Shown piece by piece: positions 18,692 to 27,752 of a stretch of 64,000 bases of DNA. A program made the position numbers and the translations under genes. Position 1 is the stretch's first letter. Each line of letters begins with the position of its first letter. This stretch comes from Allobosea sp. (lineage in GTDB: Bacteria; Pseudomonadota; Alphaproteobacteria; Rhizobiales; Beijerinckiaceae), in the NCBI GenBank assembly GCA_024231975.1, contig JAAEQB010000075.1, positions 117,770-181,769 on the forward strand, in the 5' to 3' direction. Under the pieces are notes generated by a model. That model did no database searches and was not told where the DNA came from. It saw nothing but the letters and a program-made list of their open reading frames with translations.

Positions 18692-20695
18692 TCACACGCC
18701 GATCTTGCCGCCGCCGCGCTTGGTGATCGCCACGACCGAGGGACGCGTCGGCATGTCCGGCTTGAAATCGGGCCAGCGGGTCGAGAGGTCCTCGTAATAG
18801 GAGCGGCGGCCGAAAGCGGGCCAGTCCGGACCATCGTCGCCCGGATGCTGGACGGCGACGAAGGCCGTGGTGTCGTCGGGCGTGAAGCAGGGGCCGCAGA
18901 GCTCAGCGCCATGCGGCACGCGATAGAACAGCTTGGAGGTACGGCGCGCCTCGCCTTCGGTGTCCACCGCCCAGAGGCCGTCGGTGCGGCCGGTCTCCTG
19001 CGGGCCGTTGCCGTCGGTCGAGACCCAGAGTCGGCCGGCGGAATCGACCACCGCGTTGTCCGGCATGCCGAACCAACCGTTCTTGCTGGTCTCGGTCGAG
19101 AAGCTCGCGCCGACGGCGGCAACCGATGGGTCGCCGCATTTCAGCAGGATTTCCCACTGGCCCTTGGTCGCGGTGTGGTCGCCGCCATCCTCGATGATCT
19201 CGACGATGTGGCCGAAGGCGTTCTTGGCGCGCGGATTGGCGGCGTCGACCTGGTCTTCCTTGCGGTTGGTGTTGTTGGTCAGCATCACATAGACGCGGCC
19301 GGTGACGCCGTTGGGGGTGATGTCCTCGGGCCGGTCCATCTTGGTGGCGCCGAGCAGGTCGCCGGCGCGGCGGCTCTCGATCAGCACGTCGGCCTGGCTT
19401 ACGAAGCCGTTGGCGGCCGTGAGCGGGCCCCGGCCGAAGACCAGCGGCAGCCACTCGACAGTGCCGTCGGCGGCGAACTTGGCGACATAGAGCGTGCCGC
19501 TGTCTAGCAGGTCCAGGTTGGCGGCGCGGTTGTTCGGATCGAAGCGGCCGGCCGTGACGAATTTGTAGACGTAGTCGAAGCGCTCGTCGTCACCGAGATA
19601 GACGACGACGCGGCCGTCCTTGGCGACGATGCTGTCGGCGCCTTCATGCTTGAAGCGACCGAGCGCGGTGCGCTTCTTCGGCACCGAATTGGGGTCGAAC
19701 GGATCGACCTCGATCACCCAGCCGAAGCGGTTGGCCTCGTTCGGCTCCTTGGCGAGATCGAAACGCTCCTCGAAGCGGCCCCAGGCATAGGGCGCCGAAG
19801 GAATGGCGAGGCGCTTGTAGTTGGCTTCCTCGCGGTGGCCGTCAGGCAGCTTGCCGGAGAAGTAGCCGTGGAAGTTCTCCTCGCCGGAGACGAAAGTGCC
19901 CCAGGGCGTCATCGCGCCCGAGCAGTTGTTCAGCGTGCCGAAGACCTTGCGGCCGCTGGCGTCGGCATTGGTCTTGACGCGGTCTGAACCGGCGACCGGG
20001 CCGGAGAGCTGCATCTCGGTGGCGGCGGTGATGCGGCGATTATACTTGGACTCCTTGACCAGCGCCCATTTGCCGTCGGTCTTGCGGATTTCGGCGACAG
20101 TCGCGCCATGCGCCATGGCCTCGATCGCAAAACGCTCCGGGGTCGCGTTCTTCATCACCGGTTTGCCGTCCTTGATCTCGACGACGCCCGGGAACATCAG
20201 GTGCGGGTTGGTGTATTCGTGATTGACGAAGAGCACGCCATGGGTCGACGGGTCGGTCGCGCCCGGCACGGGCAGGTAACCGACGAAGTCGTTGTTGTAG
20301 CCGAACTGCTTCGCCTGGGACTCGGGCGTCTGCCTGGTCGGATCGAAAGCCGGCGCATCGGGGAAGAGCGGGTCGCCCCAGCGCAGCAACACGTCAGCCT
20401 GATAGCCTTCCGCGACATGGTGGTCGGCGTCGACCCCGGCCTCGACTTCCTTGAAGCTGAAAGCGGAGCCCTTCGCCTGGGCCTTGGCCTCCTCGGCGGT
20501 CGCCAGAGCGGTGGCGCCGACCGTCGTCGAGATGGCGGAGACGGCGAGGGCGCCCTTGAGCAGGCCGCGACGCGAGAAACGCTGACCGATCAGCTCGCCC
20601 ATGGTCGGGTTGGCGGAGTGGTTCTGCGGGGGCGCATCGTCATGCTCGAGCATGCTGGCGCCGAAGGTGGATTCGTACTGGGTCTCTTCGGTCAT
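18692..20695 (-). CDS. phoX: PhoX family phosphatase, Tat-exported
   Basis: 667 residues. A twin-arginine signal (RFSRRGLLKGALAVSA) sits at about residues 39-55, after an unusual 38-residue leader. The mature part has PhoX/DUF839 landmarks: GVLFVNHEYTNPHLMF, NNCSGAMTPWGTFVSGEENFHGYF (metal-site Cys and Glu), and RPEDITPNGVTGRVYVMLTNN. PhoX is a Ca/Fe-dependent periplasmic alkaline phosphatase used under phosphate limitation. The ATG at 20695 is preceded by GGGAGG; a TTG at 20734 would overlap the upstream direct repeat. Only one clear CTGTCA Pho half-site lies upstream. Confidence 0.88.
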   Translation of the reverse strand: MTEETQYESTFGASMLEHDDAPPQNHSANPTMGELIGQRFSRRGLLKGALAVSAISTTVGATALATAEEAKAQAKGSAFSFKEVEAGVDADHHVAEGYQADVLLRWGDPLFPDAPAFDPTRQTPESQAKQFGYNNDFVGYLPVPGATDPSTHGVLFVNHEYTNPHLMFPGVVEIKDGKPVMKNATPERFAIEAMAHGATVAEIRKTDGKWALVKESKYNRRITAATEMQLSGPVAGSDRVKTNADASGRKVFGTLNNCSGAMTPWGTFVSGEENFHGYFSGKLPDGHREEANYKRLAIPSAPYAWGRFEERFDLAKEPNEANRFGWVIEVDPFDPNSVPKKRTALGRFKHEGADSIVAKDGRVVVYLGDDERFDYVYKFVTAGRFDPNNRAANLDLLDSGTLYVAKFAADGTVEWLPLVFGRGPLTAANGFVSQADVLIESRRAGDLLGATKMDRPEDITPNGVTGRVYVMLTNNTNRKEDQVDAANPRAKNAFGHIVEIIEDGGDHTATKGQWEILLKCGDPSVAAVGASFSTETSKNGWFGMPDNAVVDSAGRLWVSTDGNGPQETGRTDGLWAVDTEGEARRTSKLFYRVPHGAELCGPCFTPDDTTAFVAVQHPGDDGPDWPAFGRRSYYEDLSTRWPDFKPDMPTRPSVVAITKRGGGKIGV

Positions 20696-20713
20696 GGTCG
20701 GCCGCCTCCCGTC

Positions 20714-20739
20714 CTCAAAATTAGAATGGCTCAAAATTA
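20714..20739. promoter_or_regulatory. tandem direct repeat upstream of phoX
   Basis: CTCAAAATTA occurs twice (20714-20723 and 20730-20739), perfectly, with a 16-base period, 19-44 bases before the phoX ATG. A CTGTCA element on the minus strand lies about 15 bases further upstream. The repeats could be an activator site or part of the promoter. Confidence 0.45.
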
Positions 20740-20773
20740 AGAGCCATGCTTGACAGGTCGGTGACGCAGTTGC

Positions 20774-22126
20774 TCAGGCGACGCGGTTCTGCTTGCTCAG
20801 ATTCTCGAAGGCCTCGGTCAGGGTGCCGGCGCGCTGGGCCAGCGTCTGGGCGAGACCGAGCATCTCGCCAACGCCGGTTCCGGCGGCCTGTGCGGAGTCG
20901 TTGACGCTGGCGATCGCCTGCGCCACCTCCTGCGTGCCCTGCGAGGCGTAGCTGATGCTGCGGGCGATCTCCTGGGTCGCCGCCCGCTGCTCGTCGACGG
21001 AGCTCGCGATCGTCAGGGTCGTCTGGTCCATGTCGCCGACAAAGCCGACGATGCTCTCGATCGCCTCGACGGCTTCCTGCGTCGCGGCCTGCATGGCCGG
21101 GACCTGGGCAGCGATCTCGTCGGTCGCCTTGGCGGTGCGCGCGGAAAGCTGCTTGACCTCCTGGGCGACGACCGCGAAGCCGCGTCCGGCCTCGCCGGCG
21201 CGGGCCGCTTCGATGGTGGCGTTGAGGGCGAGCAGATTGGTCTGCGCGGCGATGTCGCGGATCAGGTCGACGATCGAGCCGATCGTCTGCGCCGACTGAG
21301 CCAGGCCCTTGACGATCGCCTCCGTCCGCAGCGCCGCATTGCTCGCATCGTGAGCCTTGGTGGTGGCGCTGGCGACCTCTCCGGAAATCGCGCTGAGGGA
21401 GATGGACAGCTCCTCGGTGGCGCTGGCGACGCTGCCGACATTGTCGGAGGCCTCGTCCGACGCCCGGGCGGCGGCGACGGCCTGCACGCCGGTCTCTTTC
21501 ACCAGCCCGTTCATCGTGTGGGCCATGTCCTCGACGATGCGGGCGCTGCCGGTCACCGCGCCGACGACCTCCCGGATCGTGACTTCGAAGGCGGCGATCT
21601 CGCGCTGGGTCTTCTCTCGGCTCTCGTGCTGGACATGGCTATAGGTCTCGAGCAGCAATTCGAGGTCGAGCTGCACAGCCTTGTTCAGGGCGGCGCGCAG
21701 GGCGATGCGCCGGTTGTATTCCCTGGCGTGCCAGACATGGCTGAGCTTGGCGAGGCCATCGCGCAACAGGCCGAGCTCGGCGCCGATCGCGTTGCCGACG
21801 ATGGCGTGGCAGATCGCGACGGCATGGGCGGGGACGCCATTGTCGTTGAAGGCGCCGGCGAGGGCGCGTGCCGACTGCAGATAGCCATCCTCGAACTCGC
21901 CCGAAACCAGTCTGATCCAGTGTGCGAGCCGCAGCTCATGCACATCTGGCCGCTGCATGGCGCTCAGGATCTCGGGCCAGGCCTCGAAATGCGGATGCAG
22001 CTCCGGCAACAGGGTCGGCAGACGCCGGCGCGCGAAGTCCGCCTGCTGCCGCAGTTGGCCGATATCGGTGGTGTCGATCCGGAAGGTTCGCAGGCGCGCA
22101 GTATGCTCGACGATGGTGTTGGTCAT
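20774..22126 (-). CDS. globin-coupled methyl-accepting chemotaxis protein
   Basis: 450 residues without membrane helices. Residues 20-150 resemble a globin-coupled sensor domain, with HWIRLVSGEFEDGY at 69-82 as in HemAT-like proteins. The C-terminal half is an MCP signalling domain whose hairpin tip (287-330) contains IAAQTNLLALNATIEAARAG. At the position where HemAT has its proximal heme histidine (I-G-x-x-H), this protein reads LAGAF with Phe93, so heme binding is doubtful unless His101 or His107 substitutes. It should be a cytoplasmic transducer signalling to CheA. No che genes are in the window. Confidence 0.85.
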   Translation of the reverse strand: MTNTIVEHTARLRTFRIDTTDIGQLRQQADFARRRLPTLLPELHPHFEAWPEILSAMQRPDVHELRLAHWIRLVSGEFEDGYLQSARALAGAFNDNGVPAHAVAICHAIVGNAIGAELGLLRDGLAKLSHVWHAREYNRRIALRAALNKAVQLDLELLLETYSHVQHESREKTQREIAAFEVTIREVVGAVTGSARIVEDMAHTMNGLVKETGVQAVAAARASDEASDNVGSVASATEELSISLSAISGEVASATTKAHDASNAALRTEAIVKGLAQSAQTIGSIVDLIRDIAAQTNLLALNATIEAARAGEAGRGFAVVAQEVKQLSARTAKATDEIAAQVPAMQAATQEAVEAIESIVGFVGDMDQTTLTIASSVDEQRAATQEIARSISYASQGTQEVAQAIASVNDSAQAAGTGVGEMLGLAQTLAQRAGTLTEAFENLSKQNRVA

Positions 22127-22301
22127 GCGCGCTGTGTTCAAATCCGCTGGTTGGCCAAGCCTCACATTGCGGGCAGTTCGCCAATAAACGCTTAAGCGTG
22201 AGACGGAGCGGGCGTAGGCTTGTAGCGGCGTTGCTGCGCTTGCCTCGCAGCGAGCCGGCTGAGTATAAGCCGCGCGGGCGAAACAGCGGAGATCAAGGCG
22301 T

Positions 22302-23048
22302 ATGGCCGGCCATTCACAGTTCAAGAACATCATGCACCGCAAGGGCAAGCAGGATGCGGTGCGCTCCAAGCTGTTCTCGAAGCTGGCCCGTGAAATCACT
22401 GTCGCTGCCAAGATGGGCATGCCCGACCCGAACATGAATCCGCGCCTGCGCATGGCGGTGCTGGCGGCGCGGGCCGAGAACATGCCCAAGGACAATATCG
22501 AGCGCGCCATCAAGAAGGCGCTCGGCGGCGAGGGCGAGAACTATGACGAGGTCCGCTATGAGGGCTATGGCCCCGGCGGCACCGCCGTGATCGTCGAGGC
22601 GCTGACCGACAACCGCAACCGCACCGCCTCCGCCGTCCGCTCCTATTTCACCAAGTCCGGTGGAGCGATGGGCGAGAGCAACTCGGTGTCGTTCATGTTC
22701 AACCGCGTCGGCGAGATCAGCTATGCGCCGGAGGCGGGCGACGCCGACAAGGTGATGGAGGCCGCGATCGAGGCTGGCGCCGACGATGTGATCTCCGACG
22801 AGAACGGCCACACCATCCTGTGCGCCTTCGACGCCCTGAATGAAGTCTCGAAGGCACTGGAAGCGTCGCTCGGCGCGCCGGCCTCGGCCAAGCCAGTCTG
22901 GCGGCCGACCACGACGGCGCCGCTCGACGAGGAGAAGGCAGCGTCGATGATGAAGCTGATGGAAGCGCTCGACAATGACGACGACGTCCAGAACGTCTTC
23001 GCCAATTTCGAGATCGCCGACGACATCATGGCCAAGCTCGGCGGCTGA
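22302..23048 (+). CDS. YebC/PmpR family DNA-binding or translation factor
   Basis: 248 residues, full length. It begins MAGHSQFKNIMHRKGKQDA, the family signature, followed by GMPDPNMNPRLRMAV, MPKDNIERAIKKALGG, YEGYGPGG and ALTDNRNRT. YebC proteins have been described as transcription regulators and, more recently, as factors easing ribosome stalling. It commonly lies near ruvCAB, as here, although two unrelated genes intervene. A short palindromic repeat follows the stop. Confidence 0.93.
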   Translation: MAGHSQFKNIMHRKGKQDAVRSKLFSKLAREITVAAKMGMPDPNMNPRLRMAVLAARAENMPKDNIERAIKKALGGEGENYDEVRYEGYGPGGTAVIVEALTDNRNRTASAVRSYFTKSGGAMGESNSVSFMFNRVGEISYAPEAGDADKVMEAAIEAGADDVISDENGHTILCAFDALNEVSKALEASLGAPASAKPVWRPTTTAPLDEEKAASMMKLMEALDNDDDVQNVFANFEIADDIMAKLGG

Positions 23049-23058
23049 GGCCGTTCTG

Positions 23059-23091
23059 CCGTCATGCTCGGGTCAAGCCTGAGCATAACGG
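23059..23091. repeat. short palindromic repeat
   Basis: CCGTCATGCTCGGG and CCTGAGCATAACGG form an imperfect hairpin around a TCAAG loop between the convergent yebC and exporter genes. It shares the CCGTCATG end with the repeat at 9646-9740. Confidence 0.65.
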
Positions 23092-23097
23092 CTCCCG

Positions 23098-23877
23098 TCA
23101 GCGCCCGATCAGCGCGTCCCAGATCGGCAGGCTGACCAGCGCGCTCAGGAAGATCGTCAGATAGGCGATGCGGCGGAAGGTCTGCTCGGAGGCGATGCCG
23201 AAGGCGTGTGTCCCGAGCCAGAGGCCTATGCCGTAGATCGCAAAAAGCGGCAGCGCCATCAGCGCCGAGGCAAGGGTGATGATGCCCTTCAGCGCCAGGA
23301 TCGCCCCGCTGACGAAGGTGCTGAGGCCGATATAGGTCTGCAGGTTGGCGCGGGTCTTGTGACGGTCGTTGCGCTGGGCGCCGAGCCAGAACACCGCGAG
23401 CGGCATGCCGCCGATGCTGGCGAGGCCGTTGCACAGGCCGGAGGCCGCGCCGACCCCGAGCGAGAGCGGGAGGCCGGGCTTGCCGTGATAGCGCCAGCCC
23501 GAGGCCATCAGCGCGACCGCCGCCAGCACGAGCAGCGCCAGGATCCAGCGCATGGTCTGCTGGTCGAGCCAGGTCAGCAGGGCGATGCCGACCGGCAGGG
23601 TTAGCGTGGCGGCGATCAGCAGCGGGATGACCTCGGCCCATTCCGCGCGCTTCGCCGCCCTGAACCCGATCGGCAGGGCGAAGGGCATGTCGATCACCCA
23701 GATCAGTCCGAGCGCCGCGACGGGACCGAGCACGAGCGAGGCCAGCGGCATGAACACCATGGCGAAGCCGAAGCCGGTAAAGCCGCGCACCAGCCCGCCG
23801 AGGAAGGTCGCGAAGAGGAGGACGGCGATGCCCTGGAGCGTGACGCCGGGAAAGAACAGGGGAAGGAGATTGCTCAT
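23098..23877 (-). CDS. TauE/SafE family sulfite exporter-like permease
   Basis: 259 residues with about eight membrane helices. The duplicated TauE motif is present: LGGLVRGFTGFGFAMVFMPL near residue 25 and GVGAASGLCNGLASIGGMPLAVFWLG near 150. The family exports sulfite, sulfoacetate or other anions; the substrate is not determinable here. The ATG at 23877 is preferred over a GTG at 23910. It is a single gene convergent with yebC. Confidence 0.85.
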   Translation of the reverse strand: MSNLLPLFFPGVTLQGIAVLLFATFLGGLVRGFTGFGFAMVFMPLASLVLGPVAALGLIWVIDMPFALPIGFRAAKRAEWAEVIPLLIAATLTLPVGIALLTWLDQQTMRWILALLVLAAVALMASGWRYHGKPGLPLSLGVGAASGLCNGLASIGGMPLAVFWLGAQRNDRHKTRANLQTYIGLSTFVSGAILALKGIITLASALMALPLFAIYGIGLWLGTHAFGIASEQTFRRIAYLTIFLSALVSLPIWDALIGR

Positions 23878-24194
23878 CACGCCGCCGGAGAAGGATTTTC
23901 TTTCCTTCACGCAAGCTGCGAAACGATCAACCCCCGTCGCTGTGATGGCAGAGATGAGCCTCGTTCATCGATCTGTCGGCTGCGTACCGGTCTTCCGTTC
24001 TGCTTCGCGGCTGATGGGAATCTGGCGAGGGGTGGACGGCTGGCGCGGCGGGTCCGCTACCTTACGAAACTTTAATGGAGCCCATCATCTCGCGTTCATC
24101 TTGGCGGTCCTAGCGTCCTTTTGCCGCGTGACCTTCCGGAATGGCCCGCCAGGCCGACGCAGCGCCCACCCGGCCCCATAGGGGGATGACGCTC

Positions 24195-24710
24195 ATGACA
24201 CGCACCAGATTCGCGCTTGCCGCCGGCCTTCTCGCGCTCAGCGGCGGTTTCATGCTGCAGACATCGTCGCCGGCGCTCGCGCTGTCGATGAAGGAGTGCA
24301 GCACCAAGTACAACGCCGCCAAGACCAGCAACACGCTCGGCGGGCAGTCCTGGAACGATTTCCGCAAGGCGCAATGCGGCGACGCAGCCGCACCCGCCGC
24401 GGCGACGCCCGCCGCGACTGCCGCGCCGACGGCTCCCGCCAAGCCGGTTGCTGCGGCACCCGCGGCTGCGGCCAAGCCCGCGGCCAGCGCTCCTGCCGCT
24501 GCCGCCAAGCCCGTCGCGGCCGGCAATGTCGTGTTCCCGAGCAAGGTCGATCCGAAGTATTCGACGCTCTCGGCCGGCAAGCAGCGCTTCAAGACCTGCA
24601 ACGACCAGTACGACGCCAACAAGGCCAATGGCGGCAATGGCGACCTGAAGTGGATCCAGAAGGGTGGCGGCTACTACAGCCAGTGCAATACCCGGCTGAA
24701 GGGCGCCTGA
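24195..24710 (+). CDS. secreted Ala-rich protein with paired Cys motifs
   Basis: 171 residues. A signal peptide (MTRTRFALAAGLLALSGGF to about residue 30) is followed by a short block MKECSTKYNAAK...WNDFRKAQC, an Ala/Pro/Lys linker of about 50 residues, and a second block RFKTCNDQYDANK...GGYYSQCNTRLKG. The two blocks look like diverged copies, each with two cysteines that could pair. I do not recognise a named family, though the first block recalls PsiF-like repeats. GGGGGATGACGCTC before the second ATG decides the start. It is a stand-alone gene 102 bases before ruvC. Confidence 0.7.
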   Translation: MTRTRFALAAGLLALSGGFMLQTSSPALALSMKECSTKYNAAKTSNTLGGQSWNDFRKAQCGDAAAPAAATPAATAAPTAPAKPVAAAPAAAAKPAASAPAAAAKPVAAGNVVFPSKVDPKYSTLSAGKQRFKTCNDQYDANKANGGNGDLKWIQKGGGYYSQCNTRLKGA

Positions 24711-24812
24711 GCGCTTCAGCCCATCGTATCGCACATGAGGGGCCGGGCCTTCGCTCGGCTCCTCATCAACCGGCTGGATGTATCTAGGCGTGATCGGGCA
24801 TAGCGTTCGCGC

Positions 24813-25331
24813 ATGTCCGATCCGATTCGCATTCTCGGCCTCGATCCCGGTCTCAGGAAGACCGGCTGGGGCGTCGTCGTCAGCGAGGGCACCAAGCTCT
24901 CCTTCATCGCCTGTGGCGTGGTCGAGAGCGACGAGAAGCAGGCACTGGCCGATCGCTTGCGGCAACTGCACGAGGGCATCGCCGACGTGATCGCGCGGCA
25001 CGAGCCGCAGGAGGTCGCGGTCGAGGAGACCTTCGTCAACCGCGACCCGCAATCGGCGCTGAAGCTCGGCCAGGCCCGCGGCATCGCCTTGGTCGTGCCG
25101 GCGCTGGCCGGGCTCGACGTTGCCGAATACGCCGCCAATCTGGTGAAGAAGACGGTGGTCGGCGTCGGCCATGCCGACAAGAAGCAGGTGCAGGCGATGA
25201 TCCGCGTGCTGCTGCCCAAGGCCGAGACGCGCAGTGCCGACGCGGCGGACGCGCTCGCGGTTGCGATCTGTCATGCCCAGCACCGCGGCGCGCGAGCGCT
25301 GCTGGCGCAATATCAACTGCGGAAGGCGTAG
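24813..25331 (+). CDS. ruvC: Holliday junction resolvase RuvC
   Basis: 172 residues. The first acidic catalytic residue is in RILGLDPGLRKTGWGV (Asp11). The second is in EVAVEETFVNRDPQSALKLGQARG, and the C-terminal pair is in KAETRSADAADALAVAICH. RuvC nicks Holliday junctions held by RuvAB. Its last 19 bases overlap the 3' end of the convergent FAD oxidoreductase gene. Normally ruvC, ruvA and ruvB are adjacent; here 1.28 kb separates ruvC from ruvA. Confidence 0.95.
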   Translation: MSDPIRILGLDPGLRKTGWGVVVSEGTKLSFIACGVVESDEKQALADRLRQLHEGIADVIARHEPQEVAVEETFVNRDPQSALKLGQARGIALVVPALAGLDVAEYAANLVKKTVVGVGHADKKQVQAMIRVLLPKAETRSADAADALAVAICHAQHRGARALLAQYQLRKA

Positions 25332-26524
25332 AGCTCGGCGTCAGGGTCGGCTTTTCCGGTAAGGCCGGCGCGGACGATCTCGGCGCCGATGCGGCTATAG
25401 GTGATGCCATTGCCGCCGAAGCCCATCACCGCCCAGCAATTCCTGAGTTCCGGCATTGGGCCGATGGTCGGCAGACCCGTGTCTGAGGCGCCGAAGGTGC
25501 CGGTCCAGGCATAGTCGACCTCGGTCGAAAGCTGGGGCAGGAGCCGGCCGAGCTTCCGCTGTATCGTCGCCGTCTTTTTCTCGATCAAGGCGTCGCGCTT
25601 GTCCTCATCGACGAAATCCTCGTCCTCGCCACCGCAGATGACGCGCCCATCATGGGTGCTGCGCAGATAGAGGTAGGGATCGGAGGCTTCCCAGATGAAG
25701 CAGCAATCCGGCCAGAGCCGGCGCTTCTGCGGTTCGGTCGCCAGAGCCCAGGTCGAGAGTACCCGGTGGCCCTTCGGCAGCTTGCCGAAGGGCAGTTCAT
25801 AGCCGGTGGCGAAGACGAGGTGGCGGCAGCGGATGTGGTGACCATCTTTCGTCCGCAGGCTGACCGAGCGCGCTCTGGCGTCGAGGTCGATGATCTCGAC
25901 CGGCCAGGCGAGACGGGCACCTCTGGCAAGCGCAGTCCGCAGGAAGCCTGCCGCCAGCACCACGGGATCGGCTTCGAGATTGTCGTAGCCGAGCAAGGCT
26001 GCGGGGCGTTCGATGCCGAAGCGCTTCTTCAACGCGTCGGCATCGAGGAGTGCGGTCTCCAACCCGGCGCGGTTGCGGGCCTCGTGCTCGCGGGCCAATG
26101 CATCGGCGTCGAGCACATCGCCCGCGAGGTAGAGCGAGTCGCGGCGGCTGGCGGGAGCGATCGAAAGTTCCCGGACACGCGCCGCCAGCCCGTCAACGGC
26201 GAGACGTGAACGTCGCCAGGCGCGGATCGCGGCGTCCTCGCCGATCTGCCGCGTCAGCTTGGTCAAGGGTTGGTCGATCTCGTATTGCAGCAAAGCGGTG
26301 CTCGCCGGCGTCGAGCCGCGGACCGGGCCGCGGCGGTCGACGACTAGAACGTCGAAGCCGGCCGCGCTCAATGCGTCGGCCTGCATTGCGCCGGAGATGC
26401 CGGCGCCGATGACGACGACGTCGGCTTGCGTGTCGCCGGTGATCTCGTGCCTCGGAAAGCGCGGCGGCCGCTTGCCCTGCCAGACCGAACGACCGGTCCG
26501 CAGATCCCTCGTTTTCGTCAGCAC
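25313..26524 (-). CDS. FAD-dependent oxidoreductase, DAO family
   Basis: 403 residues from a GTG start. The dinucleotide-binding motif is VVVIGAGISGAMQADALSAAG (about residues 36-56) followed by VVDRRGPVRGST. The C-terminal FAD segment is GLPTIGPMPELRNCWAVMGFGGNGITYSRIGAE. This places it with glycine/D-amino-acid oxidase-like (DadA/PuuB-type) enzymes; the substrate is unknown. It is inserted against the direction of ruvC and ruvA: its 3' end overlaps ruvC and its start lies 90 bases from ruvA. Confidence 0.88.
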   Translation of the reverse strand: MLTKTRDLRTGRSVWQGKRPPRFPRHEITGDTQADVVVIGAGISGAMQADALSAAGFDVLVVDRRGPVRGSTPASTALLQYEIDQPLTKLTRQIGEDAAIRAWRRSRLAVDGLAARVRELSIAPASRRDSLYLAGDVLDADALAREHEARNRAGLETALLDADALKKRFGIERPAALLGYDNLEADPVVLAAGFLRTALARGARLAWPVEIIDLDARARSVSLRTKDGHHIRCRHLVFATGYELPFGKLPKGHRVLSTWALATEPQKRRLWPDCCFIWEASDPYLYLRSTHDGRVICGGEDEDFVDEDKRDALIEKKTATIQRKLGRLLPQLSTEVDYAWTGTFGASDTGLPTIGPMPELRNCWAVMGFGGNGITYSRIGAEIVRAGLTGKADPDAELYAFRS

Positions 26525-26614
26525 ATCGAGCTCCCGGGCATCGCCGGTGGAGAACGCATGATCGCCGCGAATGATCCGGTCTGGCGGCGGGCAGCGGGCG
26601 TGCTAACAGGAGGC

Positions 26615-27232
26615 ATGATCGGAAAGCTCAAGGGCCTCATCGATTCGTATGGCGAGGATCACGTCATCGTCGACGTGCAGGGGGTCGGCTACGTCGTGCA
26701 GTGCTCGTCGCGCACGCTGCAGCGCCTGCCCAAGATCGGCGAGGCGGCAGCACTGTCGATCGAGACCCATGTCCGCGAGGACGCGATCCGGCTCTACGGC
26801 TTCATGTCGGACAACGAGCGCGACTGGTTCCGGCTGATGCAGATGGTGCAGGGCGTCGGCGCCAAGGTCGCGCTCGCGATCCTCTCGACGCTTGAGCCCG
26901 GCGCACTGGCGACCGCGATCGCCAGCAACGACAAGGCGGCGGTGGCGCGGGCGCCCGGCGTTGGTCCCAAGCTCGCCCAGCGCATCTGCGCCGAGCTCAA
27001 GGACAAGGCGCCAGCCTTCGGCCATGTCGACCCGGCGCTGGCGCAGCTCTCCGGCGCGCTCGAGGACAAGCGGCTGCCGCAGCCGGTGGCGGACGCCGTC
27101 TCGGCGCTGACCAATCTCGGCTATCCTCAGGCGCAGGCGGTGGCAGCGGTCGCGGCCGCCTCGCGCGAAGCCGGGGAGGGCGCCGGCACCGCGCAACTGA
27201 TCCGGCTCGGCCTGAAGGAACTGGCGAAATGA
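26615..27232 (+). CDS. ruvA: Holliday junction DNA helicase subunit RuvA
   Basis: 205 residues. It begins MIGKLKGLIDSYGEDHVIVDVQGVGYVV (OB fold). The helix-hairpin-helix pair follows: MQMVQGVGAKVALAILSTLEP and APGVGPKLAQRICAELKDK. A C-terminal three-helix domain binds RuvB (about 155-205). AACAGGAGGC before the ATG fixes the start. Its stop overlaps the next gene's ATG (ATGA), so the GNAT gene is translationally coupled. Confidence 0.95.
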   Translation: MIGKLKGLIDSYGEDHVIVDVQGVGYVVQCSSRTLQRLPKIGEAAALSIETHVREDAIRLYGFMSDNERDWFRLMQMVQGVGAKVALAILSTLEPGALATAIASNDKAAVARAPGVGPKLAQRICAELKDKAPAFGHVDPALAQLSGALEDKRLPQPVADAVSALTNLGYPQAQAVAAVAAASREAGEGAGTAQLIRLGLKELAK

Positions 27233-27717
27233 AGAAGGGACCGACGGTGATCTTCCGGGAGATCGCCGACAAGTCGGCCTTTCTCGCGCTGATGATGCGG
27301 CACTGGGGCTCGCATCGCATGATGATCGGCTCGAAGCTCTATGACTGCGCCGAGCTGCCCCTGATCGGCATGTTCACGGCCGAGGGCGACTTGCTGGCCG
27401 TGGCTAGCTGGGCGCGCGACGGCGAGATCGCCGTGCTGTGCGCGCTGCACTCCCTGAAGGAAGGGGAGGGCGCGGCCTCGCGCATGCTGGAGGCGGTCAA
27501 GGCGGCGGCGAAGGCGGCCGGCGCGCGCAAGCTCCGGGCTATGCTGACCAATGACAACATGCCGGCGCTGGTGTTCTACCAGAAGCACGGCTTCCGCTTC
27601 TCCGGCCTCTATATCGAGGCGATCGATGCCTATCGCGCCATGGTTCCGACGATCATCAAGACCGGCTACCAGGACATTCCGGTGCATGACGCGCTGGAGC
27701 TGGAGATCGAACTGTAG
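27229..27717 (+). CDS. GNAT family acetyltransferase
   Basis: 162 residues. The acetyl-CoA-binding region is LHSLKEGEGAASRMLEAVKAAAKAAG, and the family's closing motif is TNDNMPALVFYQKHGFRFSGLY. The substrate is unknown. It sits directly behind ruvA with ATGA overlap and before ruvB, which makes it a passenger in the ruv operon or a modifier with a link to DNA repair; only co-expression is supported. Confidence 0.85.
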   Translation: MKKGPTVIFREIADKSAFLALMMRHWGSHRMMIGSKLYDCAELPLIGMFTAEGDLLAVASWARDGEIAVLCALHSLKEGEGAASRMLEAVKAAAKAAGARKLRAMLTNDNMPALVFYQKHGFRFSGLYIEAIDAYRAMVPTIIKTGYQDIPVHDALELEIEL

Positions 27718-27752
27718 ACGATCTACTCCCCAAGGTTCGGAGCGCCGGAGCA

